From Mycocentrospora acerina (taxonomy: Eukaryota > Ascomycota > Dothideomycetes > Pleosporales), in contig JAKUHH010000241.1 in the NCBI GenBank assembly GCA_022701365.1, positions 25,430 through 89,429 on the forward strand: 64,000 nt of DNA, read 5' to 3'. Both the position numbers and the translations under genes were made by a program. Numbering within the stretch: position 1 is the stretch's first letter; every line of letters starts with the position of its first letter. The notes under the pieces are model-generated. The model was not told the DNA's origin, ran no database searches, and saw nothing but the letters and a program-made list of their open reading frames with translations. This document shows, in pieces, positions 13,501 to 24,700 of the stretch.

Positions 13501-13974
13501 ATAATTGTAGTTATAATTTTTCTATATTTATTAGCATAACACTACTATAAAGGCTTAATAAAAGATATATATAAAAAAAATATTAAGCTTAACTACAAAA
13601 GAAATTAAGATTAAAAAAGAAAGCTTCTATATATAAGAACCTATATTAAAGTAAAAGAGTTAATTATTAAAGTAATATTAATAAAACCTAATTTATTTAA
13701 GTAAAATATGAAATATTTTTAAAGACTACTTTTTAGTAAAATATAAATAAAAGTTAAATATAGATTAGAATAAACTAAATAAGATAAAGACTTATACTTT
13801 AATAAAAACTAGAAGAAGTAAAAGAACAAAAACTTTAAATAAATTGGATTTATAAAAATAAGAGAAAGAAACCTAGACACTGTCTAAACTGTACTATACT
13901 TCTTCTTCTTTTATCTTTATACTAAAAAAAAATAACTCTATAAAAAGAGACTTCTGCTTATATAAAAAAAGATT

Positions 13975-14264
13975 TGTAAAATATTAATTATATTTTATTA
14001 TTTTATTATTTCTTAATTAACTAATACTTATTTAATAGCTACTTAATTTATACTTACTTAAAGTAGTAACTCTAAAGAAGAGTATATAAGAAAGGTAGTC
14101 TATATAGCTCTATAAAGTAGTTTTTCTATATCTTTTTATAGAAGACTTATAGGTGTAGAGAATAGTATCTTTAGTTTACCCTTTAGTCCTAGCACTCCTA
14201 TATGCCTAGTAGTAGACACTTTAGACCCTATTCAGATAACTCTCTTATACCCTGCGTTGTTACA
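13975..14264 (+). repeat. LTR, 290-bp family, RIP-mutated
   Basis: Exactly 290 bp like the solo LTR at 10752. Most C/G of the better preserved copy is changed to T/A, but the landmark atgcctagtagtagacac and the end ctgcgttgttaca remain. Confidence 0.8.
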
Positions 14265-15147
14265 GTAGCATTTAGATAAGTATCGTTTAACATAGGGTTA
14301 ATTATACGTTGTAACATTGTAATTGTTACAATTAGCAATGCTAGAATATACTAGAAAGTCTATTATAAAAATCTTAAAAAGGTTAATTATAAGACTTTAA
14401 GCCTTTTTAAAAGAACAAGGTTTACTTTTAATTTATATAAGATCTCTATAATATATAATCTACTCTTATATTTCCTTTTCTATAGGCTATTTTCTAAAAT
14501 CCAAACAATATTTTATAATTTTATTTTTTTGTAGAAGTACACCATTAGAATAAACTCTATAAAATACTATTCTATATAACTAGTCTTTTCTACTAAAAAA
14601 GTAAACTTGTTTAAAGAATTATTTAAATAAAAAATTTTTCCTAGATTTTATATTATGTTAAATAAATGTTCTAAAGACTTCTTAAATGGCTTTTTTGCTA
14701 AAAGTTTATATACTTTAAAAGAGATTAAGATTTTAGAAACTTTTTTATCAGACATATATAAAATTAGATACTTTAAATTTAGTTTTATAAAGAAAAATAC
14801 ATTTATTTCTTAAATTATTTAATTACTTTTAAATAATCTTTTTTCTTTACTTATAAGTATTACTATTTTAGATATTTAAATTACAAAGATTTTCATAGGT
14901 TTTTTAAGCTTTTAACTAGAATAACACAGATTTTTAAATAATCTAGTTAGAAAGAAAGAGCGGTACTAATCTTCATACGCAATTTTAATGTTTAAGAAAC
15001 ACATTCTTGCTTTGTTTTAAAACTTTACACTTTTGCCTACTTTGCTGAGCAAATATATTTAGTAATTACTAGGTGCTAAGCCTAATTAGGCAACTCTATT
15101 CGTTAGATATTAGTTACTAAGTTATTTCTTAATAAATTTTTTCTCTA
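14265..15147. other. AT-rich DNA without identifiable genes
   Basis: Strongly AT-rich, with stops in all frames and no recognisable repeat family. It leads up to the sharp change in base composition at about 15.15 kb. Confidence 0.6.
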
Positions 15148-15230
15148 GTGCATACTATGTATAATATGGAGGAGGATTGTGCGTGCTAGGCCATCGACTG
15201 GTGCCGCAACTAATTAGCGTGTGGCACCTA
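15148..15230 (+). repeat. Island-border repeat, copy L
   Basis: Contains attgtgcgtgctaggccatc and gcaactaattagcgtgtgg. An inverted copy lies at 19844-19926 and a direct copy at 38288-38371. It sits exactly where AT-rich DNA turns into the GC-balanced island with the regulator gene. It could be a terminal inverted repeat of a mobile unit or a dispersed repeat. No matching target duplication was found. Confidence 0.7.
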
Positions 15231-15613
15231 CATGGCGCCGACCACGAACAGTTAGTGTATGTATATATCTGCATAATGGTGCCCCATTTCACAGCCCAGG
15301 TGATGAGATTCTGCATCTGGGTGAATGTTGGCTATAATTCAAGATCGAAACAGAGTTATCAAAAACATGGAGAACATGATGAACATGGGCTGAACTGTTA
15401 GCACAACCCGGAGACTAGCTACATAACCGTGAAATATGGTAGAGTATAAGGACTTTGGAAATCATACGCAACTGAACTCTGATTCAAGTCATTTATACTC
15501 ATGGCTAGGCTCCTCTCCGTCCCTACAGTCCCATGCAGCCCCCGAGGTCAGTACACGTTGCCCTTAAACACATCGACACTCATCAGCAGTCGTTACATAC
15601 TAAATATGTACTT
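15231..15613. other. Downstream flank of the regulator gene
   Basis: GC-balanced non-coding DNA between the border repeat and the stop codon of the regulator on the minus strand. A 74-codon open frame here has no recognisable motif. It probably contains the regulator's 3' untranslated region. Confidence 0.5.
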
Positions 15614-18179
15614 TTATACAACAGGATTGAAATCTTCCCTACCTGTGGACAACCAACTTAACTCCGTAGCGCTATAGCTGAGTGGATCGAATATAGGATA
15701 GTCATAGACGAGGGTTGTAGAATAAGCATCGTCGATAAGTCTTGAACGATCAAGACTTTTTCCACCGTGGGCCTCTCGGAATCGTCCTATTTCATCATCC
15801 ATATTGCCAATGGGTGGCACGCCCATCATGAAAGCCGCGTCCATATAATCTGGAAAACAGACAATAGGATTTGAAGGCGAGTTTTCAACCTTATCGTTGA
15901 GCGCTTGCCCATCGTTGAACCAGTCTAATTTGGTCAACTTTTCTTGATAAATCTGAAAAGACCCTAGTATGGTGCGGAACCCGCAATCAGCTCACTATGA
16001 TGGGTCGAGGTAGTCGAAGCAATTGAGGTAAGGTGAATTGAACTTACGAAGAAGATCTTGACCAGCGCCCCAGTGCTCAGCGAATAGCTCCATGGCTGAT
16101 GTCAAGACTCTCAACATAAATGACGCTTTTTCCCCTCTTACTTGGCCCGGTCCCGCGAACGACTTCACCAGCAATTGCATACACGCTGGCATCCATAAGG
16201 AGCCAGCAATGATTGGAGACATTCGCAGTAGGTCATGATTGGAGCAGTCGCGAAACACAGAGCAGATAGCATCAGATGTGTGAAGTAATTCAGAAAATGC
16301 TTGAGCATTCAGAGATTTAGCATCAGAATGGTCTTGCCAGCCATTCGAGGATGATATATTTTGACAGTAATTGAAAATTTGAGCTGGTGTTGTGATCTTG
16401 AATATCCGAACCTTACGTGAAATAAGGAGCGCACTATACGCTGTGTTAGCTAGCTCGAACAGATTAGAGGTAGAGATGTAGTGGCTTGCAGTTCAATATA
16501 AATTTGGAATTGAATGGCGTCGCTCATGACGTTGTTCTTTTCTCCTGCCGATCGAAAGGGAAATTCACTCAGTGAATCTCGAGGCAGTTTCATATTAAGC
16601 ATTGTCGCACATTGTTCGATAGCCGATAAAGTGGTAGATGCGGCGGCCACATCTGTTTTGGTAGTTGCAACACTCACCATGTGAGAGACAAGATTTGTTG
16701 ACAGGATGCGGAGCGCCAGTATAGATGTAGGTGATGCAACGTCCGGGAAATGCTCAATGCTAGTGGGCAAGAACCAGGATCGTCGCTCTTGGTCTTCGAA
16801 CCAGTCTTTGTCATCACAAGGGAGTTCGGTCTTGCAATTTTCCCAGTCAATCATTCGAGGACGACTTCTTCTTAAGCAAATAAAACCTTCCATATCAGAT
16901 ATCGCCCACCACATCCGGCGGAGTTCCTCTCTTTTCACAAATTCACTCCTTGTGTCCTTGGAGTGGCTGCCAATATACCCAGCAGTAGAACGGTCCGTAT
17001 CATCGACCTTGTCCAGGCCACAGTCATATGCAAGCCCTACAGCTGTCGAGACTGCAGAGTACGCTCGGCTGTTCACCCCGTAACCTATTTCCGTAAAACT
17101 CAGTAGGGTGGCTGATTGCAAGAAAATGGCTGACGCGTTTCTCATTTGTCCCGTTTCAATCTCTGAGTTCTCCATATTCGAAATGTGTTGCTGAAAAAGT
17201 CTTTTCGCTTGGTCTAGATAACCTCTCCCACGCTTGCTTCGTTTCCTGCATTGAAAATCTGGGATGAAGGGCGTTCCTTTATCTGTTTCCGATCTTTTAA
17301 CCAGCGCTTGGTCAAACATATCAGCTTCTGGATGGTCTGAGAATCGCACAGCCAGAGCAAATACCAGACTAAGAAGAAGCGTGGAATGCTCATGTGCTAA
17401 AAATTCATCACTCTCAATCCACGAAAGAAAGCTTGGTCGATGCAGAATTCGGATTTGTGGATGAACGAAGTCGAAATAAATATTGATCAAATGATCGATA
17501 AGATGACGGGGCGGAAGTAAGCCACCACCCGTAGTGGGTATTGAATGTAGAAACTGCAATTCCATTCAATTCAACGTCCTATCAATTGAGGATCCATTTT
17601 GCTCTCTAGACTCACTGAAAGGGGTTCCCGCTCTAGGTTCACAGAAGATGTCTTGTGTGGAACTGTCGGGTGCGAGCGGCACATGCCTGATGGCGACGGG
17701 TTTTCACACCCTGTCGACCTCTTGTCTCTATCATCAACTGCAGTAGCCTGTTGTCTTTGAAGCTGACGAATCCCTGTCACAGATTAGAGGATAGCTGGAG
17801 CCAGCTTGACCGAAGTGGTTACCTTTCGGTTGGGAGATGATTCGCTTTACTCTTCGCGATCCCTTCTTCGGCCCGGGTTTCAGTGAAAATCGCGGATAGG
17901 TGCAAGTTATCCGTGCCTGCCTGCACACATAGCATTGAGGCCTCTCTCCATCGCCTACGAACATTGAGTTAGCATGAGTTCGTTATGATCGAGTTCATGT
18001 CTTTCAAACTGTTTTTTTTTGATTGATTTATCCCGAACGCATACTTGCATTTCTTCTTCCTCCTGAAAGCAGCGGTTAGAAAAGCCGGCTTGAACGACAT
18101 GCTCTACTCACCGATTGCAGTGTTCGCATGCCCTGATTCTCGTCTGACGTGAAGTTGAGGCGCTCTGATCCATATCCAT
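15614..18179 (-). CDS. Zn(II)2Cys6 transcription factor with fungal-specific TF domain; six exons, apparent 1-bp frameshift
   Basis: Candidate regulator of the surrounding catabolic genes. Exons read from the minus strand: 18179-18112, 18062-18049 (14 nt), 17954-17823, 17773-17616, 17553-16048, 15963-15614. The joined N-terminus gives CEHCNRRKKKC then DGERPQCYVCRQARITC, a perfect C-x2-C-x6-C-x6-C-x2-C-x6-C zinc cluster followed by a basic KKGSRRVKR linker. This needs a GC-AG intron (18048-17955). The middle domain (LINIYFDFVHPQIRILHRPSF) is the fungal_trans domain. Near 16485 the frame breaks. One extra base there restores the rest (SHYISTSNLFELANTAY and onward) and makes the exon sum 2229 nt, 742 residues. 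This is either a real inactivating deletion or a sequence error. Start at MDMDQSAS; a longer upstream frame is unlikely to be coding. Confidence 0.85.
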
Positions 18180-18511
18180 GCGTCCACAGTTCCTATCATA
18201 GATATTTGACGAGAAGTGGGCTATGGTACCTCCAGATCTAGTTGTCAACAATAGCCACCATATGCTGTCAAACTCTTGGTCGAAAAGGAGATCAACCGCG
18301 CCGTCAGATACCTGTCGGGTACAGATGAATAAAAGACTGAGCTGTTCGTAAAACAAATTAAAGACTTTCTGATACTGTGGCGTATGTCGTGTCAGCTGAT
18401 GGTCAATCCAAGCATCAAATGGCAGGAGAGAAACTCGCGGGCATTCAAAAACCTGAGGAGCGGGGAAAGGCTTGTAGTGTGCTTTCTTTGTTTTTTGCGG
18501 GGTTATGCTAA

Positions 18512-18526
18512 CCTCGGAACTCCGAG
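18512..18526. promoter_or_regulatory. CGG-N4-CCG palindrome upstream of the regulator
   Basis: CTCGGaactCCGAG (18513-18526), preceded by C so that CCTCGG is also present, about 335 bp upstream of the regulator's ATG. Inverted CGG half-sites are the usual recognition form of Zn2Cys6 proteins. The same hexamer recurs upstream of most enzyme genes in the window, suggesting autoregulation. Not tested. Confidence 0.4.
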
Positions 18527-18729
18527 AATAGGTCTTGGCAATTTTTCAATCTATATTTAGCTATCTTCTCTCGATTCTCACTAGCTATTCTTAAATACCT
18601 AGCACACGTGACCCTGGGTCTTAGATCGGACAGTCACTCAATTTGTTGACGAGGTTGATTGATAGTCATGCGTAAGCACTTCGTCCTGTCGTACAGACTG
18701 TAAGTCACTTTTAATCACAAGAAGATTCC

Positions 18730-18995
18730 AGTCAAGACTTTGAATATCTTGTAGACCGCTTTTTTCTACAAGACACGGCAGCCTACTGGACCAAACCCGC
18801 CCTCAGAGACTACCTGGAAAATCGGTTCAGAAATCAGAGACTACTCAACCACGATGACCTAGAAGACTAAGATTCTCTTCCGACCAGTGACCGGCTGTTC
18901 CATCTATGTTAGAAGGGTCTTACAGAGACCCTGATTAAGTCAAGCAGGTGGAGAACATCTGCTTGGCATTGGCTCAAATATTCATTTCTAGTTTA
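18730..18995 (+). pseudogene. Coding-like relic of unknown function
   Basis: One + frame reads QDFEYLVDRFFLQDTAAYW, TKPALRDYLENRFRNQRLL, NHDDLED, then a stop, then DSLPTSDRLFHLC, stop, KGLTETLIKSSRW. Composition looks like protein-coding sequence with two stops, one compatible with a CAG-to-TAG change. I do not recognise the family. No start codon or splice sites can be assigned with confidence. Chance is possible. Confidence 0.3.
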
Positions 18996-19164
18996 AAGAT
19001 CTACAACAGACTGACAACTTATCTTTTGTCTACTTAAAATAAGACGTATATGTTCCATGAAAAGAATGGTGAAATTATGCTAATTTACATTTGATTTGTA
19101 GCCTCCATAAATTTCTCATTCAAAACATGATTACTCACGAATGAGGCGCCACTCTCATCAGGTA

Positions 19165-19840
19165 GGGTATAAAGTATTATGATACCTAGCAATACCTTCT
19201 CTTCGAAAAAATTGGACGAAGCAGTCTAGAGCCCCAGTATACAGTGGCAAGCCTTTCGTAGCCCTACTCTTGGATTAATTTTGCACCCTCGTCTTGACAA
19301 GATCAAAGGGCAAGCTGATGACAGACCCGGCGAAGCCCCCAATGAGCGCCGCAAGATCCGTATGTTGCAGAATCAGAAGAGAAAAGTTCTTGTATATTTG
19401 GTTCTTGGGCTCAGAAAAGAATGCTAGCTGACCAAAGTTGGTCGACATAGCTCGAATGACGGTCTGTGCTGAGCTACATCAGAGGCCGAGTATCCCTTCC
19501 CTCTGTGCGATGCGGCGCAGAGCGTTAAATGCCGACCTGTGGTTATGCTCTTGCTCTGACGATTTTTTCCTTTCGATTTACACACGGATCAGGGCGACCT
19601 CAGTCAGGTTCCCAACCAGGGCAGCGAGGCCACCGGCGCTAAGAACAGTAACTGTGCGAACTCTAAACTCTAGCGTGGTTCCTTGTTCATGAGCCTGCCG
19701 TTCTAATATTTTCTCAAAGATAGAAAAAAAACCTATTCAAAGTGTTCCGTAAACCAATAGCCGAAGTATTCCCGCTGAACGTCCTCAGTAAAGGTCGAAG
19801 AAGCCGCCGTGGGCGACAATGTGTCCGCGGTGGTCGTTAC
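19165..19840 (-). pseudogene. Mitochondrial carrier protein (2-oxoglutarate/malate carrier-like), truncated and RIP-damaged
   Basis: Conceptual minus-strand translation is clearly a mitochondrial solute carrier. In order it shows FFDLY then a stop then GRSAGILRLLVYGTL, then SAGGLAALVGNLTEVALIRV and a stop, then FNALRRIAQREGILGL and a stop, then TVIRAMSTNFGQLAFFSEPK, and DLAALIGGFAGSVISLPFD followed by LVKTRVQN and a stop. The last part holds the family signature P-x-D-x-x-K-x-R. Two of the stops sit where carriers usually have Trp and Gln (TGG to TGA, CAA to TAA), the transitions RIP makes. The first 80 or so residues of a normal carrier are missing; the match begins at the border repeat (19844), as if truncated there. 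Working homologues exchange dicarboxylates across the inner membrane. This copy cannot be functional. Confidence 0.8.
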
Positions 19841-19843
19841 GAA

Positions 19844-19965
19844 GGCGCCACACGCTAATTAGTTGCAGCATTAGCTAATGACTTAGCATGCACTTTCCTC
19901 CTCGATATTGAAGGTAAAATGCACGTAGTAATGTAATTATTAATTCTCTACTTTCTAGTTGAAAC
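19844..19965 (-). repeat. Island-border repeat, copy R (inverted relative to copy L)
   Basis: The reverse complement carries gcaactaattagcgtgtgg and a diverged gtgcatgctaagtcatt, colinear with copy L over about 80 bp. The outer part (cacgtagtaatg and ttctctact) is shared with 56141-56175. Together with copy L it brackets the 4.7-kb island holding the regulator and the carrier pseudogene. Confidence 0.7.
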
Positions 19966-20063
19966 CGATCCAATATTTTCTGCTCTTTTTAGGTTGTAAG
20001 CCTCTCTTTTTACTTATTAAGACTAATTAAGTTCTACAGTAGCTGCAAATTGGAACGACCTAC

Positions 20064-20175
20064 CGTGTGCACATTCAACGTGGCTTATCTCGCTTATTGC
20101 ATCTAGTCGGCAGAGTCTAGTGTTAGCACTCTATGAGATACATAACATATAACACGCAGAGTACTTGCTTAAATA
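20064..20175 (+). repeat. Low-RIP repeat copy B
   Basis: Matches 1905-2010 (tcaacgtggctta, catctagtcggca, acttgctta), here lying just outside the island border. It is probably a remnant of the 950-8158 Gypsy family, because copy A lies inside that element. Confidence 0.5.
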
Positions 20176-20851
20176 GTGTTACATTTCTATTTTAGAATAA
20201 TTAAAGATATTGCAATATATTAAGAGCAGAAGCAGTCTAACTGTATGTTATAATAAAAGTTTAATATACGCTTTATTACCTTACAAATTGTATAATAGCT
20301 TACAAAAAAATCCTTATTTATTTAAGTTAAAGAAATTTTTAAATTAAAAAGGTTCTATTATAAAACTATAAATGGTATAAAAGTAAAATTTATAATATTT
20401 ATAATATTAAATCTAATTATAAGCTCTATATTAACTGATACTTATCTAGAGGCTACCTACTTTTCTATATATATTAATATATTAATATAAAAATAAAGTG
20501 TTTATAAACTTTTAAGTTAGAAAACTTTAAAGAGTAGTTTTTAGATCTTTTTATAGAAGACTATGAGTATAGAGAATAGTATATGCAGTAGACCTTCTAG
20601 TCTTAGCACTCTTCTATAAAAAGATTTAAAAACCTACTTAATGAAGCTTTATAACTTAAAAGTTAAAGTTTAGCAAGAAGAGTTAGGGTAATAATTTTTA
20701 AGTAATCTATTGTATAGACCACTGTGTTGTCTATTCTAGTATTTTATCTCTATTTTGTTCAATGCAAAAGAGAGCTTAGTAGTTGTTATTACTACGTATA
20801 GTTATTTAATAAAGTAAATATAGCATAAACATGATGTGTAGAGCAGGTAGG
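20176..20851. repeat. AT-rich DNA with a truncated, folded-back LTR fragment
   Basis: Around 20530-20620 the sequence resembles the 3' half of the 290-bp LTR (agagaatagtat, tcttagcactct). It is followed by an inverted copy of its own promoter-proximal segment: arms gtagtttttagatcttttta (from 20533) and taaaaagatttaaaaaccta (from 20617). The rest is unassigned AT-rich DNA. Confidence 0.4.
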
Positions 20852-21139
20852 TGTAACAACGCAGTTTATTAGAGAGTGATCTGAATAGGGTCTAAAGTGT
20901 CTACTACTAGGCATATAGGAGTGCTAGGACTAGAGGGTAAACTCAAGATACTATTCTCTACACCTATAGGTCTTATAATAAAAGATGTAGAAAAACTACT
21001 TTATAAAGCTAGATAGACTTCTTCTCTTATATACTCTTCTTTAGAGTTACTACTTTAAGTAAGTATAAATTAAGTAGCTTTTAAATTAGTATTAGTTAAC
21101 TTAAAAGTAATAATAAGATTTAATATTATAAATATTATA
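20852..21139 (-). repeat. 3' LTR of the element at 20852-28209
   Basis: Starts tgtaacaacgcag, the inverse of the family's ctgcgtcgttaca end. It carries the inverted landmark gtctactactaggcatat and ends attata, the RIP-changed inverse of TGTAAC. Confidence 0.75.
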
Positions 21140-21619
21140 TAACTCTTTCTTTATATAAGCAGAAAGTCTCTTTCTATAAAGTTATCTTTTATTAGTGTAA
21201 GAAAGAGAGAAAAAAGAGGAATAGTCTAGATAGTATCTAGTTATCTTTCTCTTATTTTTATAAAAAGTCTTTTAGTTAAGTCTATATTATTTTAATATTT
21301 TACTTAATTATCTAGTATAAGTCTTTATTCTTTCTAAATATATTTTTATTTTTATTTAATTTTTATTTTTATTTTGCTATAAAGTAATTTTAATATTATT
21401 TTGTCTTTTACTTTAAAGTAAGAAAAGTATTCTTAATAATTACTTTAATAATTATCTTTCTTACTTAAAGATTAGCACCTACATAAAAAGGCTTTTCTTC
21501 TAAAATCTTAGTCTCTTTAGTAATATGTCTTAAAAAATTATATATACACCTTTATTAAGTATTTTTAATAGTGTTTTACTAATAAGTATAGCAAAACTAC
21601 AACTGCAACTATAACTATA

Positions 21620-21705
21620 ACTAGAACAGCAGCAGCAGCAGCAACAACAACAACAGCAACAACACCAGCACCAGCACTAACACCAACACTAACACCTGCC
21701 CCTAT
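21620..21705 (-). repeat. Minisatellite of the LTR element (inverted copy)
   Basis: CAG/CAA triplets grade into ACCAGC and ACTAAC hexamers, the inverse of the array at 13397-13500, at the matching distance from the LTR. Confidence 0.75.
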
Positions 21706-24700
21706 GCTAATCCTCCTTTCCCCTAGTGCCCTTTTAGTAGCCTTTTAGGTTATCTGTATATAGTATATATAAGCTATTACTTGCAGGTAATAAGTTAAGT
21801 TTTTATTTTATTTAGTAAAATTAAAAAAAATTTACTTCTTATTTAGAGGAAAATAAAAAGTATAATCTAGTATATAACTATATTTTATCTTCTTATCTTT
21901 AGTGCTAATTCTTTAATAAGTACTATTATATATTAGACTTAAGCTTAGATTTTTCTATAAGGCTTTAAACTTATAAAGTAACTCTATCTATAGCAGTATT
22001 AATAGTAAAAAAGAGATTAATATAGTTTAGAAGTTTACTTTTAAAGTAGCTTATTAGTTAGTAATATTTATAAAAGTAGCTAACTTTTAAGCTACTAGTA
22101 TAACTATAGTAAAAACTATACTTATATAATATTAGTTAATATAAAAAGCAGTTAAGTCTTTATAGGCAAAGTTAAGAGAGATTTAAAAAGTAGTAGTAAG
22201 TATAAGAGCTATAATAGAGGGGATAAAAGAGATGATAAAGAAGATAGTAGTAAGAATAGCAGATATAGTAGTAGTATTAGTAAAAAGAAGTAAAAGTAGT
22301 AGTAGTAAAAGTAGCTATTAGAGAGAAGGTTAGTTAAAGTAGTAGTAGAAGTAGTAATAATATAGTACAGTCTCTAGGCAAGAGTAAGCTAATAAAGTTT
22401 AGTAAAAACATAGTAACAAGTAGTGCTAAAACTAGATCTAAGTTAAGTCTATTAGCTTATATATACTAGATATATTAATAAATAAGAATTATAATACTTA
22501 AGTTAATTATTCTTAAAGTATAACATATCTTCTACTCTATCTTTTTAAGCTTATTTCTAGCTATTTAGTTCTTATAGTAAGCTAGCCTTATATAGATATA
22601 TGTTATAAAAAGCTTTTAATTTATAAAAAGATTAAATAAAGTTTAAAAATTTGTACTAAATAAAGTCTAATTTATATCTAATTTAGCTAACATAATATTT
22701 TAAAGTAGATTAGTAAATTGTTTTAGTAAGTATCTCTTTTATTTCTTAGTTATTTATAATATAAATAAAGATTCTAGCAGGTTTAAGTAATTCTTCTTTT
22801 AGTAAGAGATCTTAAAAGTCTTTCTATAAGATATTTAGTATTAAGATTTTATATATTTATAAGCTAAAAAGAAACTTTAACTAATATAAGTGCCTAACTT
22901 ATTTAAGTACTTTAAAAAGATCTTCTTATTATATAGATAGCTTTTAGCTAAGTCTTAAGTTAGTTAAGTTCTTAGTAAATAAGTACACTATATCTCTAAC
23001 GTACTAATTTACTAGTTATTAGTACTTATTAACTATAGCTTATATTTAGGCCTAAGCCTTTTCTATATTATCTTTAGCTTATTACTAGGTATTATATATA
23101 CAGGTTGTTAATATAAAGTTGTTATAGTAGATAATTTTATTAAATTATTTAGCAGAAGGTATAAGGCTCTTTTAGTTCTAACTCTATCTTAGTTTGCTAC
23201 TAAAGAAGAGCTAATATAAAGCTATTTTAATAGTACTGTAAAAGAGAGTTATTTAAGCATAGTTAATTAGAAGTAAGAAGTTACTCTAGATATTTTAGTA
23301 AAAGGATATAAAAGGCTATAATCTCTAATTAATATACATATTTATAATCTTTATTTAGCTATCTCTCTCTTTATAAAAAGTAGTAAAGAGCTTAACTTTT
23401 CTACTTATATTTTACTAGAACTTTAACTAAAAACTAGATATAAATTAGAGACTATAGTCTTATAAAATTATATTTAAAGTATATCTAAAATAGTATACTT
23501 ATTAGATAAATAAGTCAACTATGCCTTAGGTTTTAATTATCTTATAATGTTAGATATTAATAGATTATTTAGATAGTTAAGTAATAATTACTATAATCTA
23601 GTTATACTTAGCTTAATCTTTTAAGAAATCTTTTAAATTAATATTTTAGTGCTATATTAGTCTTCTAAAGATAGGTAATAGTTAGAAGTATCTTAAAAAA
23701 TAGGACTATCTTAGATATCCTCTATAATAAGAGATATAGTTTTATATATACTATTAATAGCTAGCCTTTATACCTTTCTAATAGTACTTTTAGACTAAAA
23801 ACTAATAAGTCTTTTTAGAGCTAAAGTGCGCTATAGAAATTTAATTATATACTTTTTAAATAAGCTAGGTATATAGAAAAAAATCTTTAAATAAGTAAAA
23901 TTAATCTTAGTAAAGTAAAAGTTTATTACTAATTTAATAGTTATCTAGTAGCTTTACTTATTATTTCTTTAAAGTAGACTATTATTTAAAAAAACTATAT
24001 CTATTTGTTCTAGAGAGATCAAAGCTAAAAAAGTTATATTAAGGCATAAAGTATTAATAGATATTATCTATTAAATTTAAGTTTAGAGGTAAGTCTAAGC
24101 TAGATTAGTATTAATTTAGCTATAAAGATAATAAGAACTAAGTACGACTTTTAATTAATTATCTTCTTAGGCTAGCTTTAGCTAGCTTAAGTCTTATTTT
24201 TGTTAGCTAAAGATATTAGCCTTCTTATTATTCTTACTTAGAGTATACTTAATTTAAAAATTAAAAAGAGCTAAAGCTTTAGACTATTATACTTATTTAA
24301 AATTAATTACTTTAGTAGTTATAAATTATTCTAAAGTGCAGTAGTCTAAAAAGACTAGGACTTAAGTCTAGAGAAGGTTAGTTTAGCTGTCTATTTTAAT
24401 AAAGCTTAAAGAATAGCAAAAAGTTCCTTAATACATATTTCCTAATTAAGCTTAGCTTTAGATAAAAGGTTCTATTTCTTATTAAAGTGTTGTTAAATTA
24501 AAACTCTACTAACTATACTCTCTATTATATTACTTTTAATTGAAGTATTTTAATTAGGCTTAAATTAGTATTAAGTAAGTATAGCTAAGAAAGCAGTCTT
24601 AAAGAGATAAAAGGCCTTCTTGCAATTTAAAGTCTATATAAACAGTATAATAAAGCTTTGCAATATAATAAAAGGTTTTATAACTTAAAAGAACTTAGCA

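Larger units (their letters stand above)
11165..14264 (+). mobile_element. 5'-truncated LTR retrotransposon (290-bp LTR family), copy A
   Basis: The right end is a 290-bp LTR (13975-14264, tgtaaa to gttaca). Upstream lies a minisatellite (13397-13500, GGTGTA/GGTGCT/GCT units). The segment near 12720-12960 matches, inverted, 22190-22320 of the fuller copy at 20852-28209. No left LTR or coding frame is found, and the left limit is approximate. An A-rich run at 11197-11216 breaks an otherwise meaningless short ORF. Confidence 0.6.

Noticed and set aside
15177..15401. 74-codon plus-strand ORF at the start of island 1
   Set aside because: It overlaps the border repeat and has no recognisable motif.
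16706..17083. 125-codon plus-strand ORF and other ORFs opposite the regulator
   Set aside because: They are antisense shadows of the well-supported fungal-specific TF domain on the minus strand.
19438..19692. 84-codon plus-strand ORF
   Set aside because: Antisense to the mitochondrial-carrier pseudogene, whose homology is clear on the minus strand.
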